Assembly: GCF_019041915.1 (NCBI RefSeq)
Contig: NZ_JAHPYF010000001.1
Location: forward strand, 496,001-560,000
DNA: 64,000 nucleotides
Reading direction: 5' to 3'
DNA from: Collinsella sp. MSK.8.10
GTDB lineage: Bacteria > Actinomycetota > Coriobacteriia > Coriobacteriales > Coriobacteriaceae
The position numbers and the translations under genes were made by a program. The notes below the pieces were generated by a model that was given only the letters and a program-made list of their open reading frames with translations, ran no database searches and had not been told where the DNA came from. Position 1 is the first letter of the stretch; every line of letters starts with the position of its first letter. Shown here one piece after another: positions 1 through 6,691 of this stretch.

Positions 1-104
1 GGGTCGCCGAAGTACGCGGTCGCGAGCTCGCAGGCCATCTCGCCGTCGCCGCTGAGATCCTCCGGGACGTTAGCCTCGTATGTCGGCGTCTGCCTGGGCT
101 CCAT
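1..104 (-). CDS. terL: Phage terminase large subunit, N-terminal fragment
   Basis: An ATG at 104-102 opens a frame that runs off the left edge, so only about 34 residues are visible (beginning MEPRQTPTYEANVPED). Its start overlaps the stop of the small terminase subunit by ATGA. The call rests on this position and on the general resemblance of the start to terminase large subunits; no ATPase motif is inside the window. It would be the motor ATPase and nuclease that packages phage DNA. Confidence 0.6.
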   Translation of the reverse strand, partial: MEPRQTPTYEANVPEDLSGDGEMACELATAYFGD

Positions 105-535
105 CAGGCGCCCGCCGCCTTGGCCTTGCGCTCGCGGTCGGCGAACATGAGGCTCAGCACCCTAGCGCCATCGCTCTGCGGACGCGCCTGCTGCACCTGG
201 ATGGGCACCGCCTTGCGCGACAGCCCGAGCAGCTCGTTGAGCGCGCGTATCTCGGCGGTCGCCTGCTTGAGCACGGACACGGCGGGGTGCGGGCGCTCCA
301 TGATGGCGTGCCTGCCGTTCTTCGCCTTGACGGGCTTGTAGCCGACGGGGTCGAGCACCTTCACGGACTTGCCCTTGCTCATGGCATCCTCCGCGGCCTT
401 CGCCACGGCGTGCCAGTAGCACAGCAGTGCGAGGTTCGGCGCGTCCTCGTCGGAGAAGCGCCCCGATGCGGTGACGCTCGCCCAGATCTGCGATTGATAG
501 TCGTCGGATGCGACCGATTCCGGCATCTCCGGCAT
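104..535 (-). CDS. terS: Phage terminase small subunit (P27-like)
   Basis: A 143-residue protein just upstream of the terminase large subunit start and just downstream of an HNH endonuclease gene, the usual order in siphovirus packaging modules. A helical stretch LLCYWHAVAKAAEDAM is followed by a central region with HPAVSVLKQATAEIRALNELLGLS, typical of P27-family small terminases, which recognise phage DNA and load the large subunit. The ATG at 535 is preferred over a GTG at 538 because the AGAAAGGAGG ribosome site (550-541) is only two bases from the GTG. The ATGA overlap with the next gene implies translational coupling. Confidence 0.72.
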   Translation of the reverse strand: MPEMPESVASDDYQSQIWASVTASGRFSDEDAPNLALLCYWHAVAKAAEDAMSKGKSVKVLDPVGYKPVKAKNGRHAIMERPHPAVSVLKQATAEIRALNELLGLSRKAVPIQVQQARPQSDGARVLSLMFADRERKAKAAGA

Positions 536-538
536 CAC

Positions 539-782
539 GGCCTCCTTTCTCGTGCCCGCATTGTGCGATGCGGGTGAGATTCGCGGCCTACCCCCGCCCT
601 GGGGCCATGGGGCGGGGGGAAATCGGTACTGGCAGCGTTGGGTGTCCGTGCACCCCCGGGGAGGGGCGATGCCCCCGCCATCTGCGGCTCAGCGCCCCAG
701 AAAAGCAGTGAGGCGCAGCCGAGCAAACGACCGCGCCTCCAATTAGGCTTTTCAGCCTCGCCTATTCAGTTGTCCATAACGT
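539..782. other. Spacer between HNH gene and terminase genes
   Basis: 244 bases without a credible gene. It is GC-rich with runs of C and G (for example around 640-670). It is the only sizeable gap in the left 12 kb of the phage operon, so a late promoter, cos-type site or terminator may lie here, but I cannot point to a convincing one. Confidence 0.3.
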
Positions 783-1064
783 TCAGAACAGCCTCGTGCG
801 CCTTATCTCGACGGGCCTCGCGTCGCCCGGCATGTGCTTGCCCTTCCTCTGGTTGCAGATGCGGTGCGCCGCGTCGAGGTTCGCGTAGTCCAGCACCGCG
901 CCGCCCCTCGCCCTCGGCACCACGTGGTCGGCCTCGAAGCTCCACGGCGTGCCGGGCGGCAGGCTGTAGTCTATGGGCTGTCCGCATATGTGGCACGGCC
1001 TGCCCTCGGCGCGGAGCCTCGCCTTGAGCTTGCGCTCGGCGTTGCCGTTGGAGCTCCACGTCAT
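783..1064 (-). CDS. Phage HNH endonuclease
   Basis: A 93-residue protein with the compact HNH layout. A zinc pair CHIC is near residue 24, the catalytic DHVVPRARGG (residues about 46-55) supplies the metal-binding Asp-His, and HRICNQRKG closes the ββα-metal fold. HNH proteins beside terminase genes are known to be needed for terminase-dependent genome cleavage in HK97-type phages. Its ATG overlaps the upstream stop by four bases (ATGA). It is probably a packaging cofactor rather than a homing endonuclease, because it stands as an ordinary member of the operon. Confidence 0.85.
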   Translation of the reverse strand: MTWSSNGNAERKLKARLRAEGRPCHICGQPIDYSLPPGTPWSFEADHVVPRARGGAVLDYANLDAAHRICNQRKGKHMPGDARPVEIRRTRLF

Positions 1065-1261
1065 GCCAGGCGCTTCCTCACGAGGTAGTCCTTCTTCACC
1101 GACAGGGTCGGGGTCTCGTCGGTGCTTCCTATCTTGATGGTGAGCGTTATGGGCGGCAGCACGAACCTCTCGTCGATGTCCCCCGCCACGTCTTCCGCCA
1201 TGGACTCCAGCAGGGCCGCGGCGTCGCGGAGCTGCCGCGCCACCCTCTCGCCCGCACTCAT
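1061..1261 (-). CDS. Small phage protein of unknown function (66 aa)
   Basis: I do not recognise this protein. A helical N-terminal half (ARQLRDAAALLESMAEDVAG) is followed by a β-rich half with VLPPITLTIKI and a basic end. The start at 1261 is chosen because its ATG overlaps the TGA of the upstream membrane-peptide gene. Longer readings of the same frame upstream look like non-coding shadow. It overlaps the HNH start by four bases, so it belongs to the same transcript. Confidence 0.6.
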   Translation of the reverse strand: MSAGERVARQLRDAAALLESMAEDVAGDIDERFVLPPITLTIKIGSTDETPTLSVKKDYLVRKRLA

Positions 1262-1380
1262 GCGACCAGCCCCACGACCAGCTGCATGCACCACAGCACT
1301 GCGGCGACGCACAGCAACACGAGCACCGTCATGATGAGGCACCCGATGAGCCTGCCGATCAGCCTTCCAATCTCGTCCAT
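1258..1380 (-). CDS. Small phage membrane protein (40 aa)
   Basis: A 41-codon frame beginning MDEIGRLIGRLIGCLIMTVL, with one strongly hydrophobic helix over residues about 9-40. It overlaps both neighbours, which places it inside the operon. Its function is unknown; small membrane proteins in phage early operons include holin-like and exclusion proteins, but nothing here allows a choice. Confidence 0.5.
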   Translation of the reverse strand: MDEIGRLIGRLIGCLIMTVLVLLCVAAVLWCMQLVVGLVA

Positions 1381-1496
1381 TCAATCCTCCAATCCCACCC
1401 GCACGCCATGCGCACGAGAACGGTCAGAACCACGACGAGCGCCCATGCGGACCTCGCCGCCCACGCCAGCAGCGCGGTGAGCGCCGCCAGCGGCAT
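1359..1496 (-). CDS. Small phage membrane protein (45 aa)
   Basis: A 45-residue frame beginning MPLAALTALLAWAARSAW, with one hydrophobic helix (residues about 2-32) and a charged tail ending WDWRIEWTRLEG. Its ATG shares one base with the upstream TGA (TGATG), and it overlaps the next small membrane gene by 22 bases in another frame. Function unknown. Two adjacent single-helix proteins suggest a paired membrane function, though this is only inference. Confidence 0.45.
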   Translation of the reverse strand: MPLAALTALLAWAARSAWALVVVLTVLVRMACGWDWRIEWTRLEG

Positions 1497-1780
1497 CAGC
1501 CACAGAACATGGCGCACGCTTCCTCCTGCATGTCCCTCATGTGGTCCGCTATCCACGGGAGCGCCCAATAGGCGACGTCGCCCGGCTCCGCGTCCGCCCC
1601 GTCGAACTTCTCCCGGAAGGCGTCGTCGAACTCCACCTCGCAGATGCCGTAGTCGCAGCAGCACTCGTACATCTTGATGCACTCGGCGCAAGTGGGCTTG
1701 CCCTCGCCGAAGTGCCTGTCGATTGCCGCGCCGGTGCATCCGTCCGGGAGGTTGTAGCCCGGATCACAGCTTGCCCCCAA
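1496..1780 (-). CDS. Cysteine-rich small phage protein (94 aa)
   Basis: I do not recognise the family. It carries nine cysteines, in pairs such as CAEC and a YECCCDYGIC cluster at residues about 31-47, so it probably binds zinc or is cross-linked, and it has an acidic C-terminal half. It overlaps the upstream gene by 17 bases. It is one of a run of small cysteine-rich proteins between about 1.5 and 6.2 kb in this prophage. Confidence 0.6.
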   Translation of the reverse strand: MGASCDPGYNLPDGCTGAAIDRHFGEGKPTCAECIKMYECCCDYGICEVEFDDAFREKFDGADAEPGDVAYWALPWIADHMRDMQEEACAMFCG

Positions 1781-1952
1781 GGCGGATCACCTCCTCGCGG
1801 TACATCTCGTACCGTTCGATGAACCTGTGCGGGTTCTCCGCGATGACGTCGAGAACCTCAACGAGCGCCATCTTGCCCAAGGGGCGCTCGCCGTCCGTGA
1901 GCTCGCTGTCAGGCACGTCGATGATGTGGCGCTCGATTATCTCGAATCTCAT
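1764..1952 (-). CDS. Small phage protein of unknown function (62 aa)
   Basis: Begins MRFEIIERHIIDVPDSEL and ends in a helical charged segment (RFIERYEMYREEVIRLGGKL). No family recognised. The ATG at 1952 overlaps the TGA of the upstream HTH gene (ATGA). The longer upstream reading of this frame is low-complexity Arg/Gly shadow and was dropped. Confidence 0.55.
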   Translation of the reverse strand: MRFEIIERHIIDVPDSELTDGERPLGKMALVEVLDVIAENPHRFIERYEMYREEVIRLGGKL

Positions 1953-2170
1953 CTCTCCACCTTCTTCCTCACGATGTCGCGCGGGTCTTCGCCCATCGCC
2001 TCCGCCAGATTGAGCAGCAGGTTCATCTTCACTTCCCTGCCGTTGCTGATGGCATGGCTCAGGCTGCTGAGGTTCACCCCGGCGGCGCGCGCCAGCTGCT
2101 TCAGCGGGACGTGGTTGTCGATGCGCCAATGGGCGATCTTGTCGGCGTCCAGAACGTACTCGGTCGCCAT
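1949..2170 (-). CDS. XRE/Cro-type helix-turn-helix protein (73 aa)
   Basis: A single small DNA-binding domain. The segment LKQLARAAGVNLSSLSHAIS (residues about 25-44) is a textbook helix-turn-helix and is followed by an NLLLNLAEAMGEDP helix, as in Cro/C1 proteins. The start at 2170 has a GGAGGTG site and shares one base with the upstream TGA. It lies far from the lysogeny control region, so it may regulate later phage genes or be a DNA-binding accessory protein. Confidence 0.75.
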   Translation of the reverse strand: MATEYVLDADKIAHWRIDNHVPLKQLARAAGVNLSSLSHAISNGREVKMNLLLNLAEAMGEDPRDIVRKKVER

Positions 2171-2436
2171 CACCTGCACCTCCCCTCGCGCTTGAGCGTC
2201 TCCACGTTGCGGCGGGACCTCTTGAGCGCGCGAATCCGGGCGCGCCTCCATTTCGGGTCGAGCCTCTTGCAGAGCGCCCTCGCCTCGCGCCTCACGCCGC
2301 GCAGCACGGGCACGAGGGCCTCGTTGAAGCTCGCCACCGCGTTGGCCATGATGGCGGCCGCGGCCCTCGCGGCGGGGCCATCCGGTCTCCGCAGGTCGAC
2401 GGACGGCGACGGCGCCGGCCTCATCTCGTCAGCCAT
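2170..2436 (-). CDS. Basic small phage protein (88 aa)
   Basis: No family recognised. The C-terminal half is very rich in arginine and lysine (WRRARIRALKRSRRNVETLK), suggesting nucleic-acid contact. Start ATG at 2436 overlaps the preceding zinc-ribbon gene by eight bases. Membership in the operon is clear from the overlaps. Confidence 0.55.
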   Translation of the reverse strand: MADEMRPAPSPSVDLRRPDGPAARAAAAIMANAVASFNEALVPVLRGVRREARALCKRLDPKWRRARIRALKRSRRNVETLKREGRCR

Positions 2437-2773
2437 GCCGCACCTTCCTCCCGCACTGCGGGCAATAGTTCCAGACGCCGCTCACGCGGTAGTGCTCCTC
2501 GTCCTCGACCTTGCAGCCGCAGACCGAGCACAGGAAGCCGTTGTCGCACGAGTCCTGGACGCTCCCGTCGTAGACGTTCTCGCACTCGCCGCGGTCGACG
2601 AGGTCGGCGAGATAGTCGAATACGTTGCCCTCCGTATAGCCGACGCACTCGAGCACGCGCTCGAAGATGTCGAATATGAACGGCTCGAGGACGGTCCTCG
2701 GCAGGCTGTTGAAGAAGCCCCTCGACCCGCGCAGGCTCGCCGCCGCCTCGCGGCGCTGCTCGTCGCTAATCAT
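2429..2773 (-). CDS. Phage zinc-ribbon protein (114 aa), MIxDExRREAA type
   Basis: The N-terminus MISDEQRREAAASLRG is shared, with small changes, by three other reading frames upstream (starting at 3396, 3589 and 4135). The C-terminal half holds a zinc ribbon with CSVCGCKVEDEEHYR and WNYCPQCGRKVRHG, that is, two CxxC pairs. Function unknown. The ribbon may bind nucleic acid or protein. It overlaps both neighbours by eight bases. Confidence 0.65.
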   Translation of the reverse strand: MISDEQRREAAASLRGSRGFFNSLPRTVLEPFIFDIFERVLECVGYTEGNVFDYLADLVDRGECENVYDGSVQDSCDNGFLCSVCGCKVEDEEHYRVSGVWNYCPQCGRKVRHG

Positions 2774-3041
2774 CAGTCAAATCCTCCCCACACCACGGGC
2801 AATACCGTGGGACAGTCTCGAACTCGGTCCAGCTCGTGATGTACGTGTCGTCATGCTCGTAATGCACGACGCCGAAGACGAGGTCGCACCTAGGGCAGTG
2901 GACGGCGTCGACTGGGTCGACGTCCCCTATCGCGACCATCTCGTTGGTGTAGACCAGCTTGCGCGGCTTCCACTTCTGGTGCGACGGGGTCGCACCGCAC
3001 GTCGGGCAATCGACCGGCCTTGCGAACTTAATACGCTTCAT
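2766..3041 (-). CDS. Phage double zinc-ribbon protein (91 aa)
   Basis: Three CxxC motifs are visible: CPTCGA near residue 12, CPRCDL near residue 49 and CPWCGE near the C-terminus. It therefore probably folds as one or two zinc ribbons. No enzyme motif is seen. It overlaps the zinc-ribbon genes on both sides, forming a three-gene cluster of likely zinc-binding proteins. Confidence 0.6.
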   Translation of the reverse strand: MKRIKFARPVDCPTCGATPSHQKWKPRKLVYTNEMVAIGDVDPVDAVHCPRCDLVFGVVHYEHDDTYITSWTEFETVPRYCPWCGEDLTDD

Positions 3042-3396
3042 CTTCCACCACCACCGCCCCGCAGACCGGGCATGAGTACCAGTCGACTGGGAACGCCTCG
3101 GAGGTCACGACGAGCACACCGTCCGGCCTGTCGCCGGGCACCAGCACGCGGCACCCGCACTCTGAGCACTTGAATGATTCCTTGGTGTAGTCGGCGACGT
3201 TGTGACATGTCGGACGGTCGATTAGGTCTGCAAGGGCCGCGTACGTCTCGTTCTCAACCTCGTGAATGAACTTGCCGTCCACCTCGACGCCGATTGAGTT
3301 TGCAATCACGTCGAGTGAATCAACGTGGCGGTATGCCCCGGTCGATGCTTCGCGCAACTCAGCCACCGCTCGCTTGCGCTCCTCGTCGTTAATCAT
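3028..3396 (-). CDS. Phage zinc-ribbon protein (122 aa), MIxDExRKRA type
   Basis: A paralogue in layout of the protein at 2429-2773. It begins MINDEERKRAVAELREAS, has a middle region ending YAALADLIDRPTCHNVADYT (compare DYLADLVDRGECENVYDGS in the other), then a zinc ribbon with CSECGCRV and WYSCPVCGAVVV. The start at 3396 follows a GGAAGGGGGAG ribosome site; an upstream extension has no coding character. Function unknown. The pair looks like an in-phage duplication that diverged. Confidence 0.65.
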   Translation of the reverse strand: MINDEERKRAVAELREASTGAYRHVDSLDVIANSIGVEVDGKFIHEVENETYAALADLIDRPTCHNVADYTKESFKCSECGCRVLVPGDRPDGVLVVTSEAFPVDWYSCPVCGAVVVEDEAY

Positions 3397-3589
3397 CGTC
3401 TCCCCCTTCCGGGTCAATGAGATCAGCGAGCTTATCGAGGACAACATCGAAGTCATGGTAGTCCTCGAAGCCGACCACCACCTCGGCAAGCTCGTCGAAG
3501 AACTGCTCCTTGTACTGGATGGAGTGGCCGATGGTCAGGTGTCGCAGGTTCTCAGCCATCTCGCGTCGCTCTTCGCTAGTGAATGTCAT
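3389..3589 (-). CDS. Small acidic phage protein (66 aa), EERREMAENLR type
   Basis: Begins MTFTSEERREMAENLRHL, the same helical N-terminal motif as the neighbouring zinc-ribbon proteins, but it stops before any ribbon and ends in an acidic tail. Start chosen at ATG 3589, which has a GGAG site nine bases upstream; a TTG 15 bases further upstream also fits the frame. It shares LADLIDPEGGD with the ADLIDRP and ADLVDRG segments of its neighbours, so it looks like a ribbon-less family member. Confidence 0.55.
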   Translation of the reverse strand: MTFTSEERREMAENLRHLTIGHSIQYKEQFFDELAEVVVGFEDYHDFDVVLDKLADLIDPEGGDDD

Positions 3590-4085
3590 CGAAACCAGCT
3601 CCAAACATACAGTCGTAGTCGCACTCCCAGGTCTCTCCGTCGCGGCTCATGGTCGCCCCGTACCTCGGAGTACCGCCGGTATCGTCGCCCCAGAAGCGGA
3701 AGTACCATCCAAGGAAGTCGAACTCCTCGTCGTACTCGTCTGCGGCGTACCTCGTGTCGCCGTACTCCTCGTAACCGTCCCACCCGAACTTGCGGGAAAG
3801 GTCATCGAACGTGTATATGGTCGGCTTGTCCTCGCCGTCCTCCCACTCGTAGACCTCCGGCCAACCCTGCTTGTAGCACCCGACGCGGACATTGCCGTCG
3901 CCCATGACTCCATGGTGCGAGAACTCGAACCACTCGAATCCGTCATGGTGCTTCATGATGTTCGCGTACACGCGGAGTCCAGTAGGCAGGGAACCCTCGT
4001 CGGTGTCGTATACGCCTACGTCCTCCTTGTCGGTTCTGCGCTCGCCGTTGAGGTACACGAACGCGCCGTAGTCGCTGTATGCCAT
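3576..4085 (-). CDS. Phage protein of unknown function (169 aa)
   Basis: An acidic, aromatic-rich protein starting MAYSDYGAFVYLNGERRTDKED. No conserved family is recognised, and no signal peptide or membrane segment is visible. Its AAGGAGGT ribosome site lies inside the last codons of a 15-codon frame immediately upstream, so its translation may depend on that mini-frame. Confidence 0.55.
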   Translation of the reverse strand: MAYSDYGAFVYLNGERRTDKEDVGVYDTDEGSLPTGLRVYANIMKHHDGFEWFEFSHHGVMGDGNVRVGCYKQGWPEVYEWEDGEDKPTIYTFDDLSRKFGWDGYEEYGDTRYAADEYDEEFDFLGWYFRFWGDDTGGTPRYGATMSRDGETWECDYDCMFGAGFDDIH

Positions 4086-4087
4086 GG

Positions 4088-4135
4088 CTATACCTCCTTC
4101 GCCGCCGCCTCGCGGCGCTTTTCATCGGTAATCAT
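4088..4135 (-). CDS. 15-residue mini-ORF, leader or truncated paralogue
   Basis: The frame ATG(4135)...TAG(4088) encodes [15 protein letters not shown], which matches the N-termini of the zinc-ribbon proteins (MISDEQRREAAA, MINDEERKRAVA). Its ATG overlaps the TGA of the DUF3850 gene by ATGA, and its final codons (AAG GAG GTA TAG) contain the ribosome site of the 169-residue gene that starts two bases after its stop. It may be a decayed paralogue kept as a translational-coupling leader. Confidence 0.45.
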   Translation of the reverse strand: MITDEKRREAAAKEV

Positions 4136-4401
4136 TCGTCCACCTTGGATATGGCCAGCGCCACGTATTTCTGGGCAAGGCCCTCGAAGTCGTCGAGGAT
4201 GTAGTCGATTCGGTAGACTTCACCGTTGAGCGGATGCCTGGCTGCTTCCCCGACGGCGTAGCCTTCGTTCGTGACAACGTCGAATACGATCTCATCGCCG
4301 ACCTTGTAACCCCGGTCGTTCTTGCGAATCTCGAACGTCTTGGTGCCGTTCAGGACGGCGTCGGCGTATTGCTCTTGAATCTTGAGCCTGTGCGTCGCCA
4401 T
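4132..4401 (-). CDS. DUF3850 / ASCH-superfamily phage protein (89 aa)
   Basis: Matches the DUF3850 pattern: an early [20 protein letters not shown], then the signature [17 protein letters not shown] (residues about 24-40), and a C-terminal YVALAISKV strand. The ASCH superfamily has a PUA-like fold and is thought to bind RNA or modified nucleotides. It is common in phage and mobile-element operons. It overlaps upstream and downstream frames by one and four bases. Confidence 0.8.
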   Translation of the reverse strand: MATHRLKIQEQYADAVLNGTKTFEIRKNDRGYKVGDEIVFDVVTNEGYAVGEAARHPLNGEVYRIDYILDDFEGLAQKYVALAISKVDE

Positions 4402-4772
4402 CAGGCCTCACCCCTCAGCTTGCGGATGCGGGATACGATGTCCTCAATCACTTTCGGAGAGCAACCAGTTGTTATATTGCTGAGAGAACAACTTTGACAG
4501 GTTCCATCCTTGCTGAAGTACGTGCAAGCGGTGCCTTCTGCGACGCATTTGTCCAAGTCCTCTTCGAGCTTCTCCCAGCTGTCTGGCTGGGTGAATCTTA
4601 GCGCTGTCGTCATTGGGGTTCCCAACCCGTCTAAACGCTCGACTCTCCAGAAGCATTCATTCGGGTTGTAGCGGAACGCTCGAATGCTGACCGGGACACC
4701 GCCGGCGTCGTATAACCTCTTCGTGTTCAGCGGAATCTCACGCCCTTCGGCGTCCCTCGGTAGCTCAATCAT
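4401..4772 (-). CDS. Phage protein, DAEGREIPL family copy 1 (123 aa)
   Basis: Starts [20 protein letters not shown] and ends [15 protein letters not shown]. It carries four central cysteines in the C-terminal half ([11 protein letters not shown] and CQSCSL). The adjacent upstream gene has the same start and end motifs, so the two are tandem paralogues. Family function unknown; the cysteines may bind metal. Confidence 0.6.
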   Translation of the reverse strand: MIELPRDAEGREIPLNTKRLYDAGGVPVSIRAFRYNPNECFWRVERLDGLGTPMTTALRFTQPDSWEKLEEDLDKCVAEGTACTYFSKDGTCQSCSLSNITTGCSPKVIEDIVSRIRKLRGEA

Positions 4773-5200
4773 TCGGAATCACCGGAAAGACGGTTCACAC
4801 GCGATACGATGTCGGCCATCATGGCATCGAGGCAATCCATCTTCCCGTGGCTGCACAGCCGACAATCGTTGCAGTACTCGCCACGGTCCTTGTCGTAGTG
4901 GCACGGCATGTCCCTGCAGCCTTTGCCGTGCACATCCCACACACGGTTGAGGTCTTCCGCGAGCTGCTTGAGGCTGTCCGGCTTCTCGAGGTACATGGAG
5001 TTGGCAGGTAAGTGGTACACCATGTACCCAGTCCCGTAGGACTCGGCTGTCCATTCGACCTCGTGTGTGATCACATCGAATCCGAACGTGAACCTGTTCA
5101 CCTCGTACCCGACGCCTATGTTGTTGTACAGCACCTTGGTGTCCAGCGGAATCTCGCGGCCCTCGGCATCTTTTGGTAACTCGATATTCAACATTGCCAT
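4769..5200 (-). CDS. Phage protein, DAEGREIPL family copy 2 (143 aa)
   Basis: Paralogue of the next gene downstream. It shares [20 protein letters not shown] at the start and [17 protein letters not shown] at the end, with a cysteine cluster CRDMPCHYDKD...CNDCRLC in between, longer than in its sister. The start at 5200 shares one base with the upstream TGA (TGATG); a GTG three bases before is also possible. Function unknown. Confidence 0.6.
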   Translation of the reverse strand: MAMLNIELPKDAEGREIPLDTKVLYNNIGVGYEVNRFTFGFDVITHEVEWTAESYGTGYMVYHLPANSMYLEKPDSLKQLAEDLNRVWDVHGKGCRDMPCHYDKDRGEYCNDCRLCSHGKMDCLDAMMADIVSRVNRLSGDSE

Positions 5201-5406
5201 CACCTATCTAGCCCCAGCAGTACAAAGGACATGTCGCGGCAGATGCGGATGCTGCCGGGCGTCCTCACGGTCATTAGCTCCCCGTCCTTGCACATCCTGT
5301 AGACGGTCCTCAGGCTCACGTTGAAAGCCTCGGCCCATTCGTTGGGCGTTGCATACTCGGGGATCGTGGATGGGGTCACGCCCTTGGGCATTTCGATAAT
5401 TGCCAT
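5200..5406 (-). CDS. Helix-turn-helix (excisionase/MerR-like) protein (68 aa)
   Basis: Contains TPNEWAEAFNVSLRTVYRMC (residues about 19-38), the pattern of small winged-helix proteins of the excisionase/HTH_17 type, followed by a GELMTVRTPGSIRI wing. The start MAIIEMPKG at 5406 shares a base with the upstream TAA. It could be the excisionase acting with the integrase at 13.5-15 kb, or a transcription factor. Excisionases often lie near the integrase gene, which argues mildly against the first option. Confidence 0.65.
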   Translation of the reverse strand: MAIIEMPKGVTPSTIPEYATPNEWAEAFNVSLRTVYRMCKDGELMTVRTPGSIRICRDMSFVLLGLDR

Positions 5407-5624
5407 TAGTCCTCCCCGGTCTCGTAGCTCGCGTCGGTCCAGTAGTTGCACCTGGCGAGCCCCTGCGTGCGGTGCACGAACTCCGGGCGCCGCCCGCACT
5501 CGTACTCGGTGCGCTCCACGCCGTGGACGGTGCGCAGCACCGTCGCGCAGCAGTGCAGACAGTTCTCACAGCGCTCCTCCCGGAGTCCGTCCGCATAGAT
5601 GTCCGGCCTCTCGTTCCCCGTCAT
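5406..5624 (-). CDS. Cysteine-rich small phage protein (72 aa)
   Basis: Starts MTGNERPDIYADGLREERC and contains ERCENCLHCCATV, then YECGRR and ARCNYW, six cysteines in all. It probably binds zinc. No family recognised. Start chosen at 5624, where it overlaps the upstream stop by ATGA. Confidence 0.55.
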   Translation of the reverse strand: MTGNERPDIYADGLREERCENCLHCCATVLRTVHGVERTEYECGRRPEFVHRTQGLARCNYWTDASYETGED

Positions 5625-5845
5625 CTGTATCCCCTCTTCCCGTACCTTCCGTCGTTCACCATGTTCCTTACGTGGCGCCGCATGTCCTGCGCCGCCTGGT
5701 CTCCCTCGGGCGGCAGCTTCCGCCCGCTCGCGCACTCGACGCAGTGGACGCGCCAGCCGCCGCGGTAGCGCTCGAAGTGCCCGAACCCGGGAGGCGTCCA
5801 CCTGCCGCACTCGCGGCAGTAGCCGCCGTAGACGTTCCTAGCCAT
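5621..5845 (-). CDS. Small zinc-finger phage protein (74 aa)
   Basis: Begins MARNVYGGYCRECGRWTPPG and carries a second pair VHCVECASGRKLPP, so one four-cysteine zinc ribbon over residues about 9-40, followed by a basic helix. Overlaps the YkgJ-type gene upstream by eight bases. Function unknown. Confidence 0.6.
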   Translation of the reverse strand: MARNVYGGYCRECGRWTPPGFGHFERYRGGWRVHCVECASGRKLPPEGDQAAQDMRRHVRNMVNDGRYGKRGYR

Positions 5846-6248
5846 TCCCCTGCTCCTTCCTGTAGACGTCGCTGGCCATTGATTCCGCGAGCTCGCGCAT
5901 GTCGGTCACCTCGGCGCACTCCGCGCCGAAGAACATTCCGAGCTCGCTCCTCTTGTGCCTGTCGCACCGGTAGGCGCGGCAGATCTCGGGCCTCGCGGCG
6001 TAGACCGCGCACTCGCGCCCGTCCGTGAGGTAAGGGCACAGCAGGTCGTACTCCGCCCTGGGCTCGGCGGGCTCGATCCCGTTCCGGCGCACGTACAGCT
6101 CGAGGCGCACCCGGTCGAACGGGCTCACGGGCAGGAAGCGCGAGCAGCACTCGCCGCAGCCCCTGCAGTCGCCCGAGTACAGGTCGGTCACGTCGTCGCT
6201 CTGGAGCCCGGCGTGGATGGCCGCGGCGATGGCCTTCTCGTCATTCAT
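5838..6248 (-). CDS. YkgJ-family cysteine-cluster protein (136 aa)
   Basis: The cluster CRGCGECCSRFLPVSPFD (residues about 29-46) followed by LCPYL, GRECAVYAARPEICRAYRC is the YkgJ/UPF0153 pattern, which coordinates zinc or an iron-sulphur centre. Start MNDEKAIAAAIHAGLQ at 6248. Upstream extension is shadow of two other frames. Such proteins occur in phage operons, but their role there is unknown. Confidence 0.75.
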   Translation of the reverse strand: MNDEKAIAAAIHAGLQSDDVTDLYSGDCRGCGECCSRFLPVSPFDRVRLELYVRRNGIEPAEPRAEYDLLCPYLTDGRECAVYAARPEICRAYRCDRHKRSELGMFFGAECAEVTDMRELAESMASDVYRKEQGNG

Positions 6249-6396
6249 CGGCCCGCCCTGCCGCTCCTGTCGGGCACGGCGGCCTCTTCTCGGCACGCTT
6301 GGCCACCTTCTTGTCGTAGATCTTCTTGAGGTCCCGGCGCATGAACCGGGTGAACTCCTCCTCGCCGACGTCGTCCGCCAGCGCCACATATCGCAT
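6241..6396 (-). CDS. Small phage protein or shifted C-terminus (51 aa)
   Basis: The frame MRYVALADDVGEEEFTRFMR...KKIYDKKVAKRAEKRPP looks like real protein, with balanced composition and a helical basic end. It lies wholly inside the 3' part of the frame at 6245-6691, whose own translation there turns into Gly/Arg-rich shadow. Either it is a separate gene starting at 6396, or it is the true C-terminus of the upstream protein joined by a frameshift near 6396-6405. Confidence 0.5.
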   Translation of the reverse strand: MRYVALADDVGEEEFTRFMRRDLKKIYDKKVAKRAEKRPPCPTGAAGRADE

Positions 6397-6691
6397 CGTG
6401 GCACCATTCGTCGAAGTCGAGCAGCCTTCCGCTGAACGCGCTCTTGACGTCCGTGACCTCGGCGTATGTGAAGCGGGTCAGCATCTCCTCGCGCATGACC
6501 CTGTCCCCGAGCGCCTCGACGGGCGTCTTGGGCCGGCTGATGATCTGTCTGTAGCCGTTCGCCATCTTTGTCATGGCGTCGAGCTGCTTGGCCAGCTTGT
6601 TGTTCTCGGCCACGAGGCGCTCGTTGCGGCGCTGCTCGTAGTCGAGCTCGGCGAGCACGTACTGCTCGCAGTTGGTGATCTCCATCGTCAT
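6245..6691 (-). CDS. Phage coiled-coil protein, frame doubtful after residue 97
   Basis: Begins MTMEITNCEQYVLAELDYEQ, with a coiled-coil-like ERLVAENNKLAKQLDAMTKM at residues about 23-42 and good coding character up to FDEWCHDAI. From about position 6400 to the stop the frame becomes CGAGGRRRRGG, while another frame takes on coding character. The annotated length of 148 residues is therefore uncertain. The start overlaps the upstream stop (ATGA). Function unknown. Confidence 0.5.
   Translation of the reverse strand: MTMEITNCEQYVLAELDYEQRRNERLVAENNKLAKQLDAMTKMANGYRQIISRPKTPVEALGDRVMREEMLTRFTYAEVTDVKSAFSGRLLDFDEWCHDAICGAGGRRRRGGVHPVHAPGPQEDLRQEGGQACREEAAVPDRSGRAGR

Noticed and set aside
535..746. 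Short overlapping frames between terminase and HNH genes
   Set aside because: No ribosome site or coding character; arises from GC-rich non-coding DNA.
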